From: Ktedonobacter sp. SOSP1-85
GTDB taxonomy: Bacteria; Chloroflexota; Ktedonobacteria; Ktedonobacterales; Ktedonobacteraceae
Length of the DNA: 64,000 nt
Direction: 5' to 3'
Assembly: GCF_016587415.1 (NCBI RefSeq)
Contig: NZ_BNJI01000001.1
Coordinates: 1,589,501 to 1,653,500, forward strand
The number at the start of each line of letters is the position of its first letter. Position 1 is the stretch's first letter. Below are positions 17,645 to 26,498 of the stretch, piece by piece. Position numbers and translations under genes: made by a program. The notes under the pieces were generated by a model, which worked only from the letters and a program-made list of their open reading frames with translations, had not been told where the DNA came from and searched no databases.

Positions 17645-18468
17645 TTGAAATCTCACGCACCATCACCTTTGGTCAATTCATCAATAACCACTCGCCTCTG
17701 ACGCGTATGGACCCGCGTGGCAAGCTCCTATGCCTCATCCTGCTTATTATCGTTACCTCGCTCATTAAAAGCTTCTCGGCCTTCGCGGGCCTCTTGCTCT
17801 TCTGCATTCTGATACAGATTCTCTCGCGCATCGCTACACGCTATGTGCTGCGCGGCTTCCGCCCCTTCCTGGGCTTTCTGGCCTTTATTTTCGTACTCCA
17901 GGTACTCTTCTACACGGGCCAGCAAGAGACAATATACTGGCATTGGGGAATGCTGAGCATCTCTCTTGAAGGCCTGCATACAAGCATCCTGGTCATTCTG
18001 CGCGTGCTTTTTCTCTACTATCTCTTCTCTATGTTGCTCTTCACCACATCGCTCGTCGACCTGACCGATGGTATGGAGGCACTTCTCTCTCCGCTCCAGC
18101 GCATAGGTATTCCCACCAATACTCTCGTGATGGTCTTTATCATCGCGCTCAAATTTGTACCCATTTTCACTGGCGAAATAGAGCGCCTGATCAAAGCCCA
18201 GGCCGCGCGTGGTGTGCGTTTTGACCAGGGCAATTTTCTGCAACGGGCGCGCAAAATCGCTCCCCTACTCGTCCCCCTCTTCCTCAGCGGCTTCAAACGA
18301 GCCGAAGCGCTCAGCACCGCCATGGAGGCACGCTGCTATGGTTTTCATCGTGGCTGGAGAAGGAGCCGACGCCGCCAGCTAACCTGGGCGCGCTTCGACC
18401 TGCTCGCCTCCCTCGTAACACTGCTCAGTTGCACCCTTATCTTCCTGGCCTCACAAACTCTCCCCTAA
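17641..18468 (+). CDS. ecfT: ECF transporter transmembrane T component
   Basis: 275 aa with six or so membrane helices. It has the two Ala-Arg coupling motifs that touch the ATPases: KAQAARGVRF and AMEARCYGF, each at the end of a coupling helix. N-terminal text HSPLTRMDPRGKLLCLILLII is typical of the family (DPR.K). It links the S component to the ATPases. The stop codon TAA lies at the edge of a 33-bp palindrome. Confidence 0.95.
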   Translation: MIEISRTITFGQFINNHSPLTRMDPRGKLLCLILLIIVTSLIKSFSAFAGLLLFCILIQILSRIATRYVLRGFRPFLGFLAFIFVLQVLFYTGQQETIYWHWGMLSISLEGLHTSILVILRVLFLYYLFSMLLFTTSLVDLTDGMEALLSPLQRIGIPTNTLVMVFIIALKFVPIFTGEIERLIKAQAARGVRFDQGNFLQRARKIAPLLVPLFLSGFKRAEALSTAMEARCYGFHRGWRRSRRRQLTWARFDLLASLVTLLSCTLIFLASQTLP

Positions 18469-18559
18469 AAGAAGAAAATGTTGCTATGGATGGGCAGGCT
18501 TCGCCTGCCCATCCATAGCAACATTTTCTTCTTTTATCCCTGAGCGCCGCAGGCGCGAA
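18467..18559. repeat. Tagged palindrome, family A
   Basis: Perfect 33-bp stem: 18467-18499 with 18503-18535, loop TTC. The tag TGAGCGCCGCAGGCGCGAA follows at 18541-18559. The stem ends in T-rich sequence on both strands, so it could end transcription of ecfT. It overlaps the ecfT stop codon. Confidence 0.95.
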
Positions 18560-18637
18560 GCGCGAAAGAATATGATATGCTGTAGCCAGCACTTCAAAAA
18601 TATGCAAATAAAGAGAAAAGAGGATGTAGAAGCCTGC

Positions 18638-19285
18638 ATGGCCAGCCGCATTTATCCCAACCTCCCCACCACACGCTTATTAATTGTTCGTCATGGACAG
18701 ACAAGCGCCAGTCGCGATGATGTTTGTTGTGGGACCACCGAACTTCCCCTGACCGATACAGGTCTGCTCCAGGCTAGAGCGCTGGCCGAGAGCCTGCGAG
18801 GTGAAGCCATTGACGCTATCTATTGTAGCCCCCAGCAGCGCGCACAGCAGACCGCCATTCCCAGCGCCAACCTGCTCAACCTGCCAATCCAGACACGGCT
18901 CGCCCTGCGCGAGATGGATTTTGGGCGCTGGGAAAACCTCCCACGTGAACAGCTGAAACAGCACTACCCGGCGGAACTTGCGGCCTGGGATCGAGGCTCC
19001 TGGATGGTCAATCCGCCTGGCGGCGAGACACAGCAGGCCGTTCTGGCCCGTACCGTCCCCTGCTTGACCGAACTCCTGCTGAAACATAGCGGGCAAACGC
19101 TACTTCTGGTATCGCATAAAACGGCCATTCGCCTGCTTGTAGGCCATCTCCTGGAGATGTCCCTCTCGGCCAGTCGCCGCCTCAGTGTTAATAACGCCAG
19201 CATGACCGAACTCCATATCACGGGCGATTCAGTCCACCTGGCGCGCTATAACGAAACCAGCCATCTCCGCCAGTTGAATAGCTGA
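18638..19285 (+). CDS. Histidine phosphatase family protein (phosphoglycerate mutase/CobC-like)
   Basis: 215 aa from ATG 18638; an open frame reaches back to 18572 but the family match starts at TTRLLIVRHGQTSASR, whose RHG His is the phospho-acceptor. Other motifs: LPLTDTGLLQARALAESL, IYCSPQQRAQQTA, LREMDFGRWE, PPGGET and VSHKTAIRLLVGHLL (second catalytic His). The E-region fits broad-specificity phosphatases or alpha-ribazole phosphatase more than glycolytic mutase. No cobalamin genes are adjacent except, loosely, the ECF transporter. Substrate unknown. Confidence 0.9.
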   Translation: MASRIYPNLPTTRLLIVRHGQTSASRDDVCCGTTELPLTDTGLLQARALAESLRGEAIDAIYCSPQQRAQQTAIPSANLLNLPIQTRLALREMDFGRWENLPREQLKQHYPAELAAWDRGSWMVNPPGGETQQAVLARTVPCLTELLLKHSGQTLLLVSHKTAIRLLVGHLLEMSLSASRRLSVNNASMTELHITGDSVHLARYNETSHLRQLNS

Positions 19286-19296
19286 GGTAAATAAAG

Positions 19297-19336
19297 GGAG
19301 GTGTAGGAGAGTCTCCCTCCTGCACCTCCTTTTTTT
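19297..19336. terminator. Bidirectional terminator between convergent genes
   Basis: GGAGGTGTAGGAG (19297-19309) pairs with CTCCTGCACCTCC (19317-19329), followed by seven T on the plus strand. It separates the phosphatase gene from the convergent menA. Confidence 0.85.
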
Positions 19337-19356
19337 ACTCAGAATACGCCCTCGCT

Positions 19357-20304
19357 CTAGAGGCTGATCCTTCCAGAGATCAAGATAGCGAGCAGAATCC
19401 CCAGGGTCAGCACAACCCCAAATTGCAGATTCAACATCGCAGTCCGCTTAATTCCTAGCATAAAGACTTTGCGGTCTGTTGCTTGTAAAACCGAGCGTAC
19501 ATTGCTGAAAGCCAGTGGGAAGGTGACCAATACAATCAAGCTGGTGATAGGCAACAGACCAACAAGCACAAACAGGGCTGTGGCCACATAGCTCCCCATA
19601 AGCAAGGTGGCATGATAACGCTTCCCAAAATTTAGGCCAAAACGCACTGGGAGTGTCTTCTTATTGACCGCCAGATCATCCTGGTAGTCACGTACATTAT
19701 TCATGTTCATGATGGCCATGATCAGGAAACCAACAGGGATGCTGGCGGCAAAGGCCGGCCAGGACCAGTGCTGAATCTGGACATAGTAGGCACCCCAGGT
19801 CATCAAAAGGCCCATGGCGATATAAACCATGATATCGCCCAGGCCGCGGCTGGCTAACTTGAAGGGGCGGGCGCTATAGAAGTACGCGATTAAGAGACCA
19901 GTCAGACCAAAGAGGAGGATTTCTGGGCCAACCAGAAACACGAGCAGAATCCCCAGAAGGGCTGCGATGACAAAGCAGCCGATAGCACCGCCCAGCACCT
20001 GACCAGCGCTCATCTCGTTACGGAAGATCACAGTCGAAGCCCCCAGAGACCCTTCATGATCCAATCCATAAGCATAATCAAAGTATTCGTTAAAATAGTT
20101 AGTGCCAATCTGCAAGAAGAGGCAGGAGACAAAAGTTGTCAGGAAGATGAGGGGATGAAAGGTCCGCTCATATCCAGCAATAGCCGTCCCAACAAGCAGT
20201 GGGCTTACCGTCGCCACCAGGGTAAAGAGGCGCGCAGTCTTTAACCAGTATTTCCAGCCGGGCTGCTTGCTCCCTCCAGCTGGTTGAACAATATTTTCAC
20301 TCAT
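19357..20304 (-). CDS. menA: 1,4-dihydroxy-2-naphthoate polyprenyltransferase
   Basis: 315 aa, UbiA superfamily. Attaches the prenyl tail to dihydroxynaphthoate in menaquinone synthesis, in the membrane. The first Asp-rich motif is NYFNEYFDYAYGLDHEG and the second is NNVRDYQDDLAVNKKTLPVR, the MenA form. Eight or nine hydrophobic helices follow the polar N-terminus. Nearby cydAB and the etf genes depend on menaquinone in this kind of organism. The ATG at 20304 has no strong Shine-Dalgarno sequence. Confidence 0.92.
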   Translation of the reverse strand: MSENIVQPAGGSKQPGWKYWLKTARLFTLVATVSPLLVGTAIAGYERTFHPLIFLTTFVSCLFLQIGTNYFNEYFDYAYGLDHEGSLGASTVIFRNEMSAGQVLGGAIGCFVIAALLGILLVFLVGPEILLFGLTGLLIAYFYSARPFKLASRGLGDIMVYIAMGLLMTWGAYYVQIQHWSWPAFAASIPVGFLIMAIMNMNNVRDYQDDLAVNKKTLPVRFGLNFGKRYHATLLMGSYVATALFVLVGLLPITSLIVLVTFPLAFSNVRSVLQATDRKVFMLGIKRTAMLNLQFGVVLTLGILLAILISGRISL

Positions 20305-20621
20305 AGTGCCGTTTTAACCCGTTCTGTATCTTTGTTTGTATGGTCACAGTGGGCAGAACACCCTCTATGTAGACCGATAGATACAAGCCTGAGGAGGCTA
20401 GATCTATGTCATGCCTTTGTTGAATATCTCTATACTAAAGATAGTAACTCTTACATAAGCTGAAGTCAAAGGTTTTGTGTGCATACAGTAGTACAGGCAA
20501 AGCCTGGCGACAAGCCACAAACACTAAGAGGAAGTATCATGAGACAAACGCTTCACCGTTGTCTCCTTCTTTCACACTAATGTTATCGAGAGACCGAGAT
20601 TCAAGAAAGAGAGATTCAGCA
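20305..20621. other. Divergent intergenic region
   Basis: 317 bases between menA (minus) and the small membrane gene (plus). A TATACT box lies near 20431 without a good -35 partner. No gene or hairpin stands out. The frame that extends the next gene back to 20475 has no ribosome-binding site. Confidence 0.4.
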
Positions 20622-20879
20622 ATGGCAAATATAGATTTTGGCACTTCACAGGAGAAAAAAACTATTAAGAGCGTTCCTAAGGAAGCCCATGATCAATACT
20701 TTCGTGTCACTGACCAGGTCTCCGAAGAGGTCTGGTACTGGGCGGCGCTCATCTCTATTATCACTTCCGCGCTTCTGTTTTCTACTAAGAAACGTGACTG
20801 GGGCCTCTTTGTTGGCCAGTGGCCCCCTACGTTCTTGCTCTTTGGCATGTTCCATAAGCTCCTGAAGCCTTCACACTAG
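20622..20879 (+). CDS. Small membrane protein, 85 aa
   Basis: Starts MANIDFGTSQEKK at ATG 20622 after an AAGAAAGAGAG stretch. A polar N-terminal 45 residues is followed by two hydrophobic stretches (WYWAALISIITSALLF and PPTFLLFGMFHKLL). No family known to me by name. It precedes the PRC-barrel gene by about 100 bases. Confidence 0.6.
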   Translation: MANIDFGTSQEKKTIKSVPKEAHDQYFRVTDQVSEEVWYWAALISIITSALLFSTKKRDWGLFVGQWPPTFLLFGMFHKLLKPSH

Positions 20880-20981
20880 AAGCTTCGTGTAAGTACTGGG
20901 TCCGTTTTGTCTTCCACATGAATAGAGCAAACGGACCCTTTCTCCACGTTATTCGAGAGCACCACAGCGAGGAGGAGGCGC

Positions 20982-21497
20982 ATGCAACCCCCAACAAATA
21001 TCAGGAAATGGACGGAGTTAAAGGGCATAGCGGCAGTAACCCTGGATACAGGCAAGAAAGTGGGAACCATAGAAGATTTTTACTTCGAGCCACAGACGAG
21101 CGCTATTTACGCTTTCCAGGTAAAGACTGGCCTGTTTGGACATCACGCGCTTCCTCTCGCGCATATCAAGGCCATTGGTGTTGATGCCATTACCTTTGAC
21201 AGCGAGAAGAACCTGGCCAAAGAAGAGAAGGGCAGCCACCTGGCAACCCTACCCCTGGCAAGCGTCCTGAACCAGTATCGCGTCCTGAGCGAAGGCGGCA
21301 CCGTCGTAGGAACCATTGGCAATATTCTGCTGGATGTTGTCGACCCAACACAGGTACGCCTGGCTGGTTTTGAACTGGCTGGTGGCCTGCGCGAGAAGCT
21401 CAGCGGGCACCATCACATGTTTGGGGCCAATCAGGTAGCCAGCTATGGACATGATGTCATCGTTATCCCCGATGCCGTCGCCCAAACGTTTCAATAA
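20982..21497 (+). CDS. Tandem PRC-barrel domain protein
   Basis: 171 aa after a GAGGAGGAGG site. Two PRC-barrel-like units are visible: residues about 8-85 (LKGIAAVTLDTGKKVGTIEDFYFE) and about 95-170 (YRVLSEGGTVVGTIGNILLD...DVIVIPDAVA). PRC barrels occur in photosynthetic reaction-centre H subunits and in RimM, but stand-alone tandem forms have no fixed role. No membrane segment. Confidence 0.85.
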   Translation: MQPPTNIRKWTELKGIAAVTLDTGKKVGTIEDFYFEPQTSAIYAFQVKTGLFGHHALPLAHIKAIGVDAITFDSEKNLAKEEKGSHLATLPLASVLNQYRVLSEGGTVVGTIGNILLDVVDPTQVRLAGFELAGGLREKLSGHHHMFGANQVASYGHDVIVIPDAVAQTFQ

Positions 21498-21520
21498 GCC
21501 TCTCGCCACGACGTGGTTTA

Positions 21521-21588
21521 GTCAATGTAAGGGTATGGTGACTGGATGGCAAAGCCATCCAGTCACCATACCCTTACATTGACTTTTT
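21521..21588. repeat. Long palindrome and bidirectional terminator
   Basis: Perfect 30-bp stem: 21521-21550 with 21554-21583, loop AAA, then TTTTT. The right arm contains the last two sense codons of cydB and its stop. It lies between the convergent PRC-barrel gene and cydB. No GCGCC tag seen beside it. Confidence 0.95.
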
Positions 21589-22614
21589 ATCTTCACGGCG
21601 GATACCTGGAGCAGGATAGGGCAGTTTGAAAACCGAGAAAAGGTAGTAGAGCGAGGGAACAAGGAGCACCATCCCCGCGAGCACACAGATCAGCGCCGCC
21701 TCAATCACGTAAGCCTCGTTGGACGAGCCATCAATAGTGTAGTGCGGTGGTAGAATATACGGATACTGTGACAGACCCCATGAGCTCAACAAGAAAGCAG
21801 CCTCAGTAATCATGAGCACACGCGCGATTCGATAGCGCCGAAAGAAGAGCGCGGCAGCAGTTCCCAATCCAATGAGCATCGTCGCGATGACGACAGGCCA
21901 TGCGCGTGTGAGCATACCATTCCACAGCAAGGGAGCATATACAGTAGACAATGCCAGGCCTAGGGCGCCAAGAACCGCCGTAATCGCGCCTACTATCAAG
22001 GCACTATTTCGATAGAAGCTGGCCAACTCATCATCATGGGCCGAGCTGGCTTCAACGGCCAGGTAGACCGCGGCCAGCGTCGAGCAGAGGGCTATCGCCA
22101 TCAAGCCAATGACGAGCGCGAAAGGGCTCAACCACGAAGCCATATAGGTGGCGTCCGGCTTCCCGGACGCTGGCAATAGCTTCCCGCTCGCGACCGCGGC
22201 GGCGCTTAGTCCCAGGGTAAATGGTGTGAGCAAGCTTGCCACACTAAAGACCGTCTCCCAGCTGCTGGCAAACCTGCCTTCGACATCCGTCGCGTAGTAG
22301 CGATAGATAAAGGCAGCTCCTCGCAAGACAATACCAATCAGCGCAAAGGTAAGTGGGAGGAAGAGCGCGATGCTCAAAGCTGCAAAGGCAGCGGGAAAGA
22401 TGGTAAACAGCCCCACAATCAGGAAGATGAGCCAGACATGGTTTGCCTCCCAGACAGGACCCAGCGCGTGATGAATAAGCTCGCGCTGCCTCTGCCTGCT
22501 GCGGCCAAAGGCAACGAGATTCCACACTCCCGCGCCAAAGTCGGCTCCCCCCAGCACCGCGTAGGTAATCAAGGCCCACCAGAGCACAATCAAGGCCGCT
22601 AACGCTACATCCAT
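21574..22614 (-). CDS. cydB: Cytochrome bd oxidase subunit II
   Basis: 346 aa from ATG 22614; the longer frame overlaps cydA and is not used. The start MDVALAALIVLWWALITYAVLGGADFGAGVW is the CydB signature. GPVWEANHVWLIFLIVGLFTIFP and eight to nine membrane helices follow. With CydA it forms the quinol-oxidising terminal oxidase that reduces oxygen to water. Gap to cydA is two bases. Its last codons lie inside a palindrome, which may have set the present C-terminus. Confidence 0.97.
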   Translation of the reverse strand: MDVALAALIVLWWALITYAVLGGADFGAGVWNLVAFGRSRQRQRELIHHALGPVWEANHVWLIFLIVGLFTIFPAAFAALSIALFLPLTFALIGIVLRGAAFIYRYYATDVEGRFASSWETVFSVASLLTPFTLGLSAAAVASGKLLPASGKPDATYMASWLSPFALVIGLMAIALCSTLAAVYLAVEASSAHDDELASFYRNSALIVGAITAVLGALGLALSTVYAPLLWNGMLTRAWPVVIATMLIGLGTAAALFFRRYRIARVLMITEAAFLLSSWGLSQYPYILPPHYTIDGSSNEAYVIEAALICVLAGMVLLVPSLYYLFSVFKLPYPAPGIRREDKKSM

Positions 22615-22616
22615 AC

Positions 22617-23954
22617 TTATACCCCCGCTCTCTGAGCTTGCTCCTGCGGCACCAGCCGCGGCATCGGCGTGCGCGCCACACGTAAGAGGAGCCAGACCAG
22701 TGCTACACCTAGCAGTATATAGATACCTGTGAAGGCCAAAAAGCTCTCGTTCAACCAGGGTGCGGTTGTGACCGCGTCCCGTGTACGCAAGAAGCCATAG
22801 ATCGTCCATGGCTGTCGACCAAGCTCAGTGACCATCCATCCCAGTTCCACCGCCAGGAAGCCCAGCACACCTGAAACAACGATTCCCCACAACAAGAGCT
22901 TATGTTCGGGAGCCTTACGCCTCCTGAGGAAGAAGAGCAGCCAGTAGACAAAGGCGATAAAGAGCATAAAGAAGCCCGAACTCACCATACCATCAAAGGA
23001 GAGATGCACCAGGGGCACATTTGGCCAGTCATCACGCGGAATTTGCTCCAAGCCCTTCACTTTGGCATCAGGGTTAGTATAGGCCAGCAGACTCAGGCCC
23101 CTGGGAATTTCCAGCGCATAGCGCACCTCGCCTGTGTTCGGATCTACCAGGCCACCAATTGTGATTGGCGCACCGTCCTGGGTCTTAAAGACCGCCTCCA
23201 TCGCCGCGAACTTGGTTGGCTGGTAATTGGCGAGAAAGCGTGCGTTAAAGTCGCCACTGACGATCTGGAGCGGGACGGCGACGACCGCCATCAGCATCCC
23301 TAGCATCAAGCCCTTGCGATGGTAGTCATCGCGCTTCCCTCGCAGCATGGCCCAACCATAGACGGCAGCGACCGCAAAACCAGTTCCCACATAGGATGCC
23401 AGCATCATATGCACGGTCTGATAGGGCGTGCTGGGATTAAAGATAGCCTGGAAAGGGCGAATATCCACGACCTGCCCATTTTTAAAGACAAAGCCAGCGG
23501 GGGTATTCATCCAGGAGTTCGCGCTGACAATAAACCAGGCCGAGGCCAGGCCACTGATCCAGATGGGGAAGGAGCAGAGCCAGTGTGCTCGTGGCGAGAG
23601 CTGGCCCCAGCCATAGAGGTAGAGGCCCAGAAAGATCGCCTCCAGAAAGAAGGCAAAACCCTCTAGCATGAAGGGTAAACCAATCACCCGGCCAGCGAAT
23701 TCAATATACGTTGGCCAGAGTAATCCCAGTTCAAAGGAAAGAATCGTGCCTGAGACCGCACCAATGGCGAATAGAATCGCCGCGGCCTTCGCCCAGCGCC
23801 GCGTGAGCAGCATCCAGGTCTGGTTCTTTGTCTTCAGCGCCAGGCCTTCGGCGATACATAGCAGCAGTGGCAGGCCAACGCCCAGGACAGAGAAGATGAT
23901 ATGAAAAGCCAGCGAGGTGCCCATCTGGGCACGCGCGGCCAGTAAATCTCCCAT
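22617..23954 (-). CDS. cydA: Cytochrome bd oxidase subunit I
   Basis: 445 aa, the short form without the long Q-loop insert of enterobacteria. Visible landmarks: RAQMGTSLAFHIIFSVLG (the haem b595 His), WPTYIEFAGRVIGLPFMLEG, QPTKFAAMEA (quinol-site Lys and Glu region) and ELGRQPWTIYG, the conserved GRQPW. It uses menaquinol or ubiquinol; menA nearby suggests menaquinol. Promoter at 24025-24053. No cydCD or cydX genes are adjacent. Confidence 0.97.
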   Translation of the reverse strand: MGDLLAARAQMGTSLAFHIIFSVLGVGLPLLLCIAEGLALKTKNQTWMLLTRRWAKAAAILFAIGAVSGTILSFELGLLWPTYIEFAGRVIGLPFMLEGFAFFLEAIFLGLYLYGWGQLSPRAHWLCSFPIWISGLASAWFIVSANSWMNTPAGFVFKNGQVVDIRPFQAIFNPSTPYQTVHMMLASYVGTGFAVAAVYGWAMLRGKRDDYHRKGLMLGMLMAVVAVPLQIVSGDFNARFLANYQPTKFAAMEAVFKTQDGAPITIGGLVDPNTGEVRYALEIPRGLSLLAYTNPDAKVKGLEQIPRDDWPNVPLVHLSFDGMVSSGFFMLFIAFVYWLLFFLRRRKAPEHKLLLWGIVVSGVLGFLAVELGWMVTELGRQPWTIYGFLRTRDAVTTAPWLNESFLAFTGIYILLGVALVWLLLRVARTPMPRLVPQEQAQRAGV

Positions 23955-24024
23955 AAGATGCCCCTTGTTCTCCTGTTTCTATCTACCAGCACACATCATG
24001 CCATAAAAAAGCATGTCCTATAAT

Positions 24025-24053
24025 ATTGTAGGCGCCAGGCTAGCAAGCGACAA
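24025..24053 (-). promoter_or_regulatory. Sigma-70 promoter of cydAB
   Basis: On the minus strand TTGTCG (24053-24048) and TACAAT (24030-24025), 17-base spacer, giving a leader of about 65 bases. Confidence 0.6.
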
Positions 24054-24070
24054 ACCGAAGCAGAAAAAAC

Positions 24071-24640
24071 TTATGAGAGCAAGAGGGGATGAATATCAGA
24101 CCAGCCATAGACCAGTTCTGTAAGCCTCTTGCCTCCAACCTCATCTTCCTGCTCGCACAATAGCGTGGCTCCCAGCGCTTCATAAAAATAGCGCGCCGAA
24201 TTATCAGCCAGAACAACGACTGCCATTGATGCCATTCCCTGGCGCACAAAATGCTCTACCAGAGTACCCACGAGACGCCGCCCCAGTCCTCGCCCCTGCA
24301 TCTCAGCAAGCAAGTAGATGGCATAGAGTTCGCCATCATAGCCTGAGATACCCGCACGCTCCCTACCTCCATTCACGAAGGCTACAACCCTGCCGGTTTC
24401 ATCTTCAGCTATATAGGTGAAAGAGGTTGCATCATCTCCCTGCTCCATCTGCAAGATCATGTGCCACATCTGTTCACGCCGCTCATAGGAGAGCGCCGCC
24501 AGGTAGGCATCGGGCACCACGCCTTGATAGGTTGTGCGCCAGCTATCAACATGCACGCGCGCAAGCCCTGGAGCATCCTCCACACGCGCGGGACGAATAG
24601 TCATCTGCCTGCTTCCATTGCTGAGTCTAGAATCGGTCAT
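24071..24640 (-). CDS. GNAT family N-acetyltransferase
   Basis: 189 aa. Starts after AAGGAAGGAAT. TIRPARVEDAPGLARVHVDSWRTTYQGVVP at residues 14-43 and acetyl-CoA motif A, LYAIYLLAEMQGRGLGRRLV, with the QGRGLG loop, identify the fold; YFYEALGA is motif B. The WRTTYQG segment is typical of a group of small-molecule or peptide N-acetyltransferases. Substrate unknown. Confidence 0.9.
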   Translation of the reverse strand: MTDSRLSNGSRQMTIRPARVEDAPGLARVHVDSWRTTYQGVVPDAYLAALSYERREQMWHMILQMEQGDDATSFTYIAEDETGRVVAFVNGGRERAGISGYDGELYAIYLLAEMQGRGLGRRLVGTLVEHFVRQGMASMAVVVLADNSARYFYEALGATLLCEQEDEVGGKRLTELVYGWSDIHPLLLS

Positions 24641-24662
24641 GCTATATTCCTTCCTTGAGATA

Positions 24663-24671
24663 TGCTATAAT
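24663..24671 (+). promoter_or_regulatory. Extended -10 promoter
   Basis: TGC then TATAAT (24666-24671), a TGn extended -10 with no clear -35, 58 bases before GTG 24729. Confidence 0.5.
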
Positions 24672-24728
24672 TGCGCCGTGTAACCAAATGATAGCCGCCA
24701 GCCGAGACAGAAAGAGAGTGAGCCGAGA

Positions 24729-25376
24729 GTGTCACAGGAGAGACGTCAGGCGCCTACAGGCGTCAAGGGACCAAAAAATATTCAGCAACACCTGCAAGAA
24801 GGCGAGGTTGTGCTCTTCTCCGCCCCCGGCTTCTGGGATAACGGTGAAGTCAATTACAGTACCGCCTGCGAACTGGTGCTCACCAATCAACGCATCATTG
24901 GTTACTATACGAAGAGCTTCCCGCGCGAGCATCTCTTCCTTGATTCGCTTCCCCTGGCCAATCTCACTCAGGTTTCACTCCGCCAGAAGAACTATGAGCC
25001 ACTCTTCCGCGAACTTCTAGTCAGCGATGGCACACACAAGATCTACATGCGCACCTCGCGCCGCCATATCGAGCATCTCTACGCGTTGCTGAGCGAGACA
25101 ACCGGCAAGGGCGAGGATACTACCCAGGGTGCCGCGACAGAAGACAGTTCGACGCCACACAAGAGTCCCAGCTATGTGCGCCAGAAGGTGCGGACCTCAT
25201 TTGAAAGCTCTTCACTTGGTATTACGGTGCTCTTCGTGGGTGGGTTGCTGCTCGAAATCATCGGCGTCGTGCTCTGGCGCACACAGGGCGCCGCTATTGG
25301 CATCCCCCTCTGTATCGCCGGACTCGTCGCCGTCACCACTGCCCTCCTGGTACGCCGTCAACGCACCCTCAGCTAA
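24729..25376 (+). CDS. bPH-domain-like membrane protein
   Basis: 215 aa from GTG 24729. Residues about 18-120 look like a bacterial PH-like domain (LQEGEVVLFSAPGFW, CELVLTNQRIIGYYTKSF, IYMRTSRRHIEHLYALL), the last stretch being the usual C-terminal helix. A disordered Ser/Thr-rich linker follows, then two membrane helices (about 162-183 and 189-207). Transcribed away from the GNAT gene. Domain call is moderate; function unknown. Confidence 0.6.
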   Translation: MSQERRQAPTGVKGPKNIQQHLQEGEVVLFSAPGFWDNGEVNYSTACELVLTNQRIIGYYTKSFPREHLFLDSLPLANLTQVSLRQKNYEPLFRELLVSDGTHKIYMRTSRRHIEHLYALLSETTGKGEDTTQGAATEDSSTPHKSPSYVRQKVRTSFESSSLGITVLFVGGLLLEIIGVVLWRTQGAAIGIPLCIAGLVAVTTALLVRRQRTLS

Positions 25377-25389
25377 CAGCCTACTACCT

Positions 25390-25470
25390 CTCGCGCCTGC
25401 GGCGCTTAGGATAGAGTGTGTGCGTGGACAACGACAGAGCCGTTGTCCACGCACACACTCTATATTTTTT
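25390..25470. repeat. Tagged palindrome, family A, inverted orientation
   Basis: Tag CTCGCGCCTGCGGCGCTTA at 25390-25408. Perfect 23-bp stem 25411-25433 with 25441-25463, loop ACAGAGC, then TTTTTT (25465-25470). Probable terminator of the upstream gene on the plus strand. Confidence 0.95.
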
Positions 25471-25586
25471 GCAGAAATGTGCCAGGCGTGCTATGCTTTT
25501 GGCTATATGCAAATCTGGCAGGCATTCGGAAGGAGTGGCCGAGCTTATTCAAGGAGGTTGGCAGGCGTCATCGTTAGCTAGCAACG

Positions 25587-25616
25587 TTGACACTCGCTTT
25601 TTGCGACAGGTACAAT
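25587..25616 (+). promoter_or_regulatory. Sigma-70 promoter of the etf operon
   Basis: TTGACA (25587-25592) and TACAAT (25611-25616) with an 18-base spacer; leader of about 70 bases. Confidence 0.75.
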
Positions 25617-25692
25617 AGGATAGCCAAAGGAAACAAGGGAGTTTTCTTTTCTCCACGTCACACATCATCAATAGGCGAGGTGGATATATACA

Positions 25693-26478
25693 ATGAAGAT
25701 CATCGTCTGTATTAAACAGGTACCCGATCCAAACACCACTGTCAGTAAGCTTGATCCTAATACAAAGCGTCTTGTGCGCACTGGTGTTTCTCTCGTGCTC
25801 GATCCCGGTGATGAGAGCACAATCTCTGCCGCGATTAAGCTCCGCGATACCCTCGGCAGTAGCGAGGTCATCGCGCTGAGCATGGGTCCCGAGTCGGCTC
25901 AGGAAGGCATGCGCCGCTCGCTCGCGATGGGCGCCGACCGCGCGATCCTGGTGACCGATCCCGCCCTGGCTGGTTCCGACGCCCTGGCAACCGCACGCGT
26001 GCTGGCCGCCGCGATCAAGAAAGAGGGCGCGGACCTTATCTTCTGCTCAACCGAGAGCACCGATGGCTATACCGGCATGGTCCCCGGGGCCATGGCTGAG
26101 TTCCTGGGCCTCCCCCAGTTGACCTTCGCACGCGAGATTCAGGTCGAGGGCAGCAAAGCCGTCATCAAACGCGTCGTTCCCACTGGCTATAAAACCGTTG
26201 AAAGCTCCCTCCCCGCTGTCGTCACCATCGCCAGCGGCTCCTTTGAAGCCATCTACCCGACCATGAAAGGTATCATGGGCGCGAAAAAGAAGCCTTTCAC
26301 CAAACTCACCATCGCGGACCTGGGCATCGAGCCTGCACAAGTAGGCGAGGCCGGCGCACGTGAGCGTGTGCTTACGATTGGTAAGGTTGAGGCGCGTGCC
26401 GCCGGTCAGGTAATCAAAGACGATGGCAGCGCAGCACAGCGTATCGCTGAATTTTTGCAGCGCTACCAGTTGCTCTAG
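25693..26478 (+). CDS. etfB: Electron transfer flavoprotein, beta subunit
   Basis: 261 aa, usual length. MKIIVCIKQVPDPNTTVSKLDP starts the family pattern. ALSMGPESAQEGMRRSLAMGADRAILV (AMP/FAD-site region) and FCSTESTDGYTGMVPGAMAEFLGLPQLTFA follow. EtfBA takes electrons from acyl-CoA dehydrogenases and passes them to a membrane quinone reductase. The next gene is etfA, 20 bases on. Confidence 0.97.
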   Translation: MKIIVCIKQVPDPNTTVSKLDPNTKRLVRTGVSLVLDPGDESTISAAIKLRDTLGSSEVIALSMGPESAQEGMRRSLAMGADRAILVTDPALAGSDALATARVLAAAIKKEGADLIFCSTESTDGYTGMVPGAMAEFLGLPQLTFAREIQVEGSKAVIKRVVPTGYKTVESSLPAVVTIASGSFEAIYPTMKGIMGAKKKPFTKLTIADLGIEPAQVGEAGARERVLTIGKVEARAAGQVIKDDGSAAQRIAEFLQRYQLL

Positions 26479-26498
26479 TGCTCAGGGAGGATTGCAAG

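Noticed and set aside
25528..25600. tRNA-Ser-like sequence (GGAGTGGCCGAGC)
   Set aside because: No acceptor stem, anticodon loop or T-arm could be paired around it.
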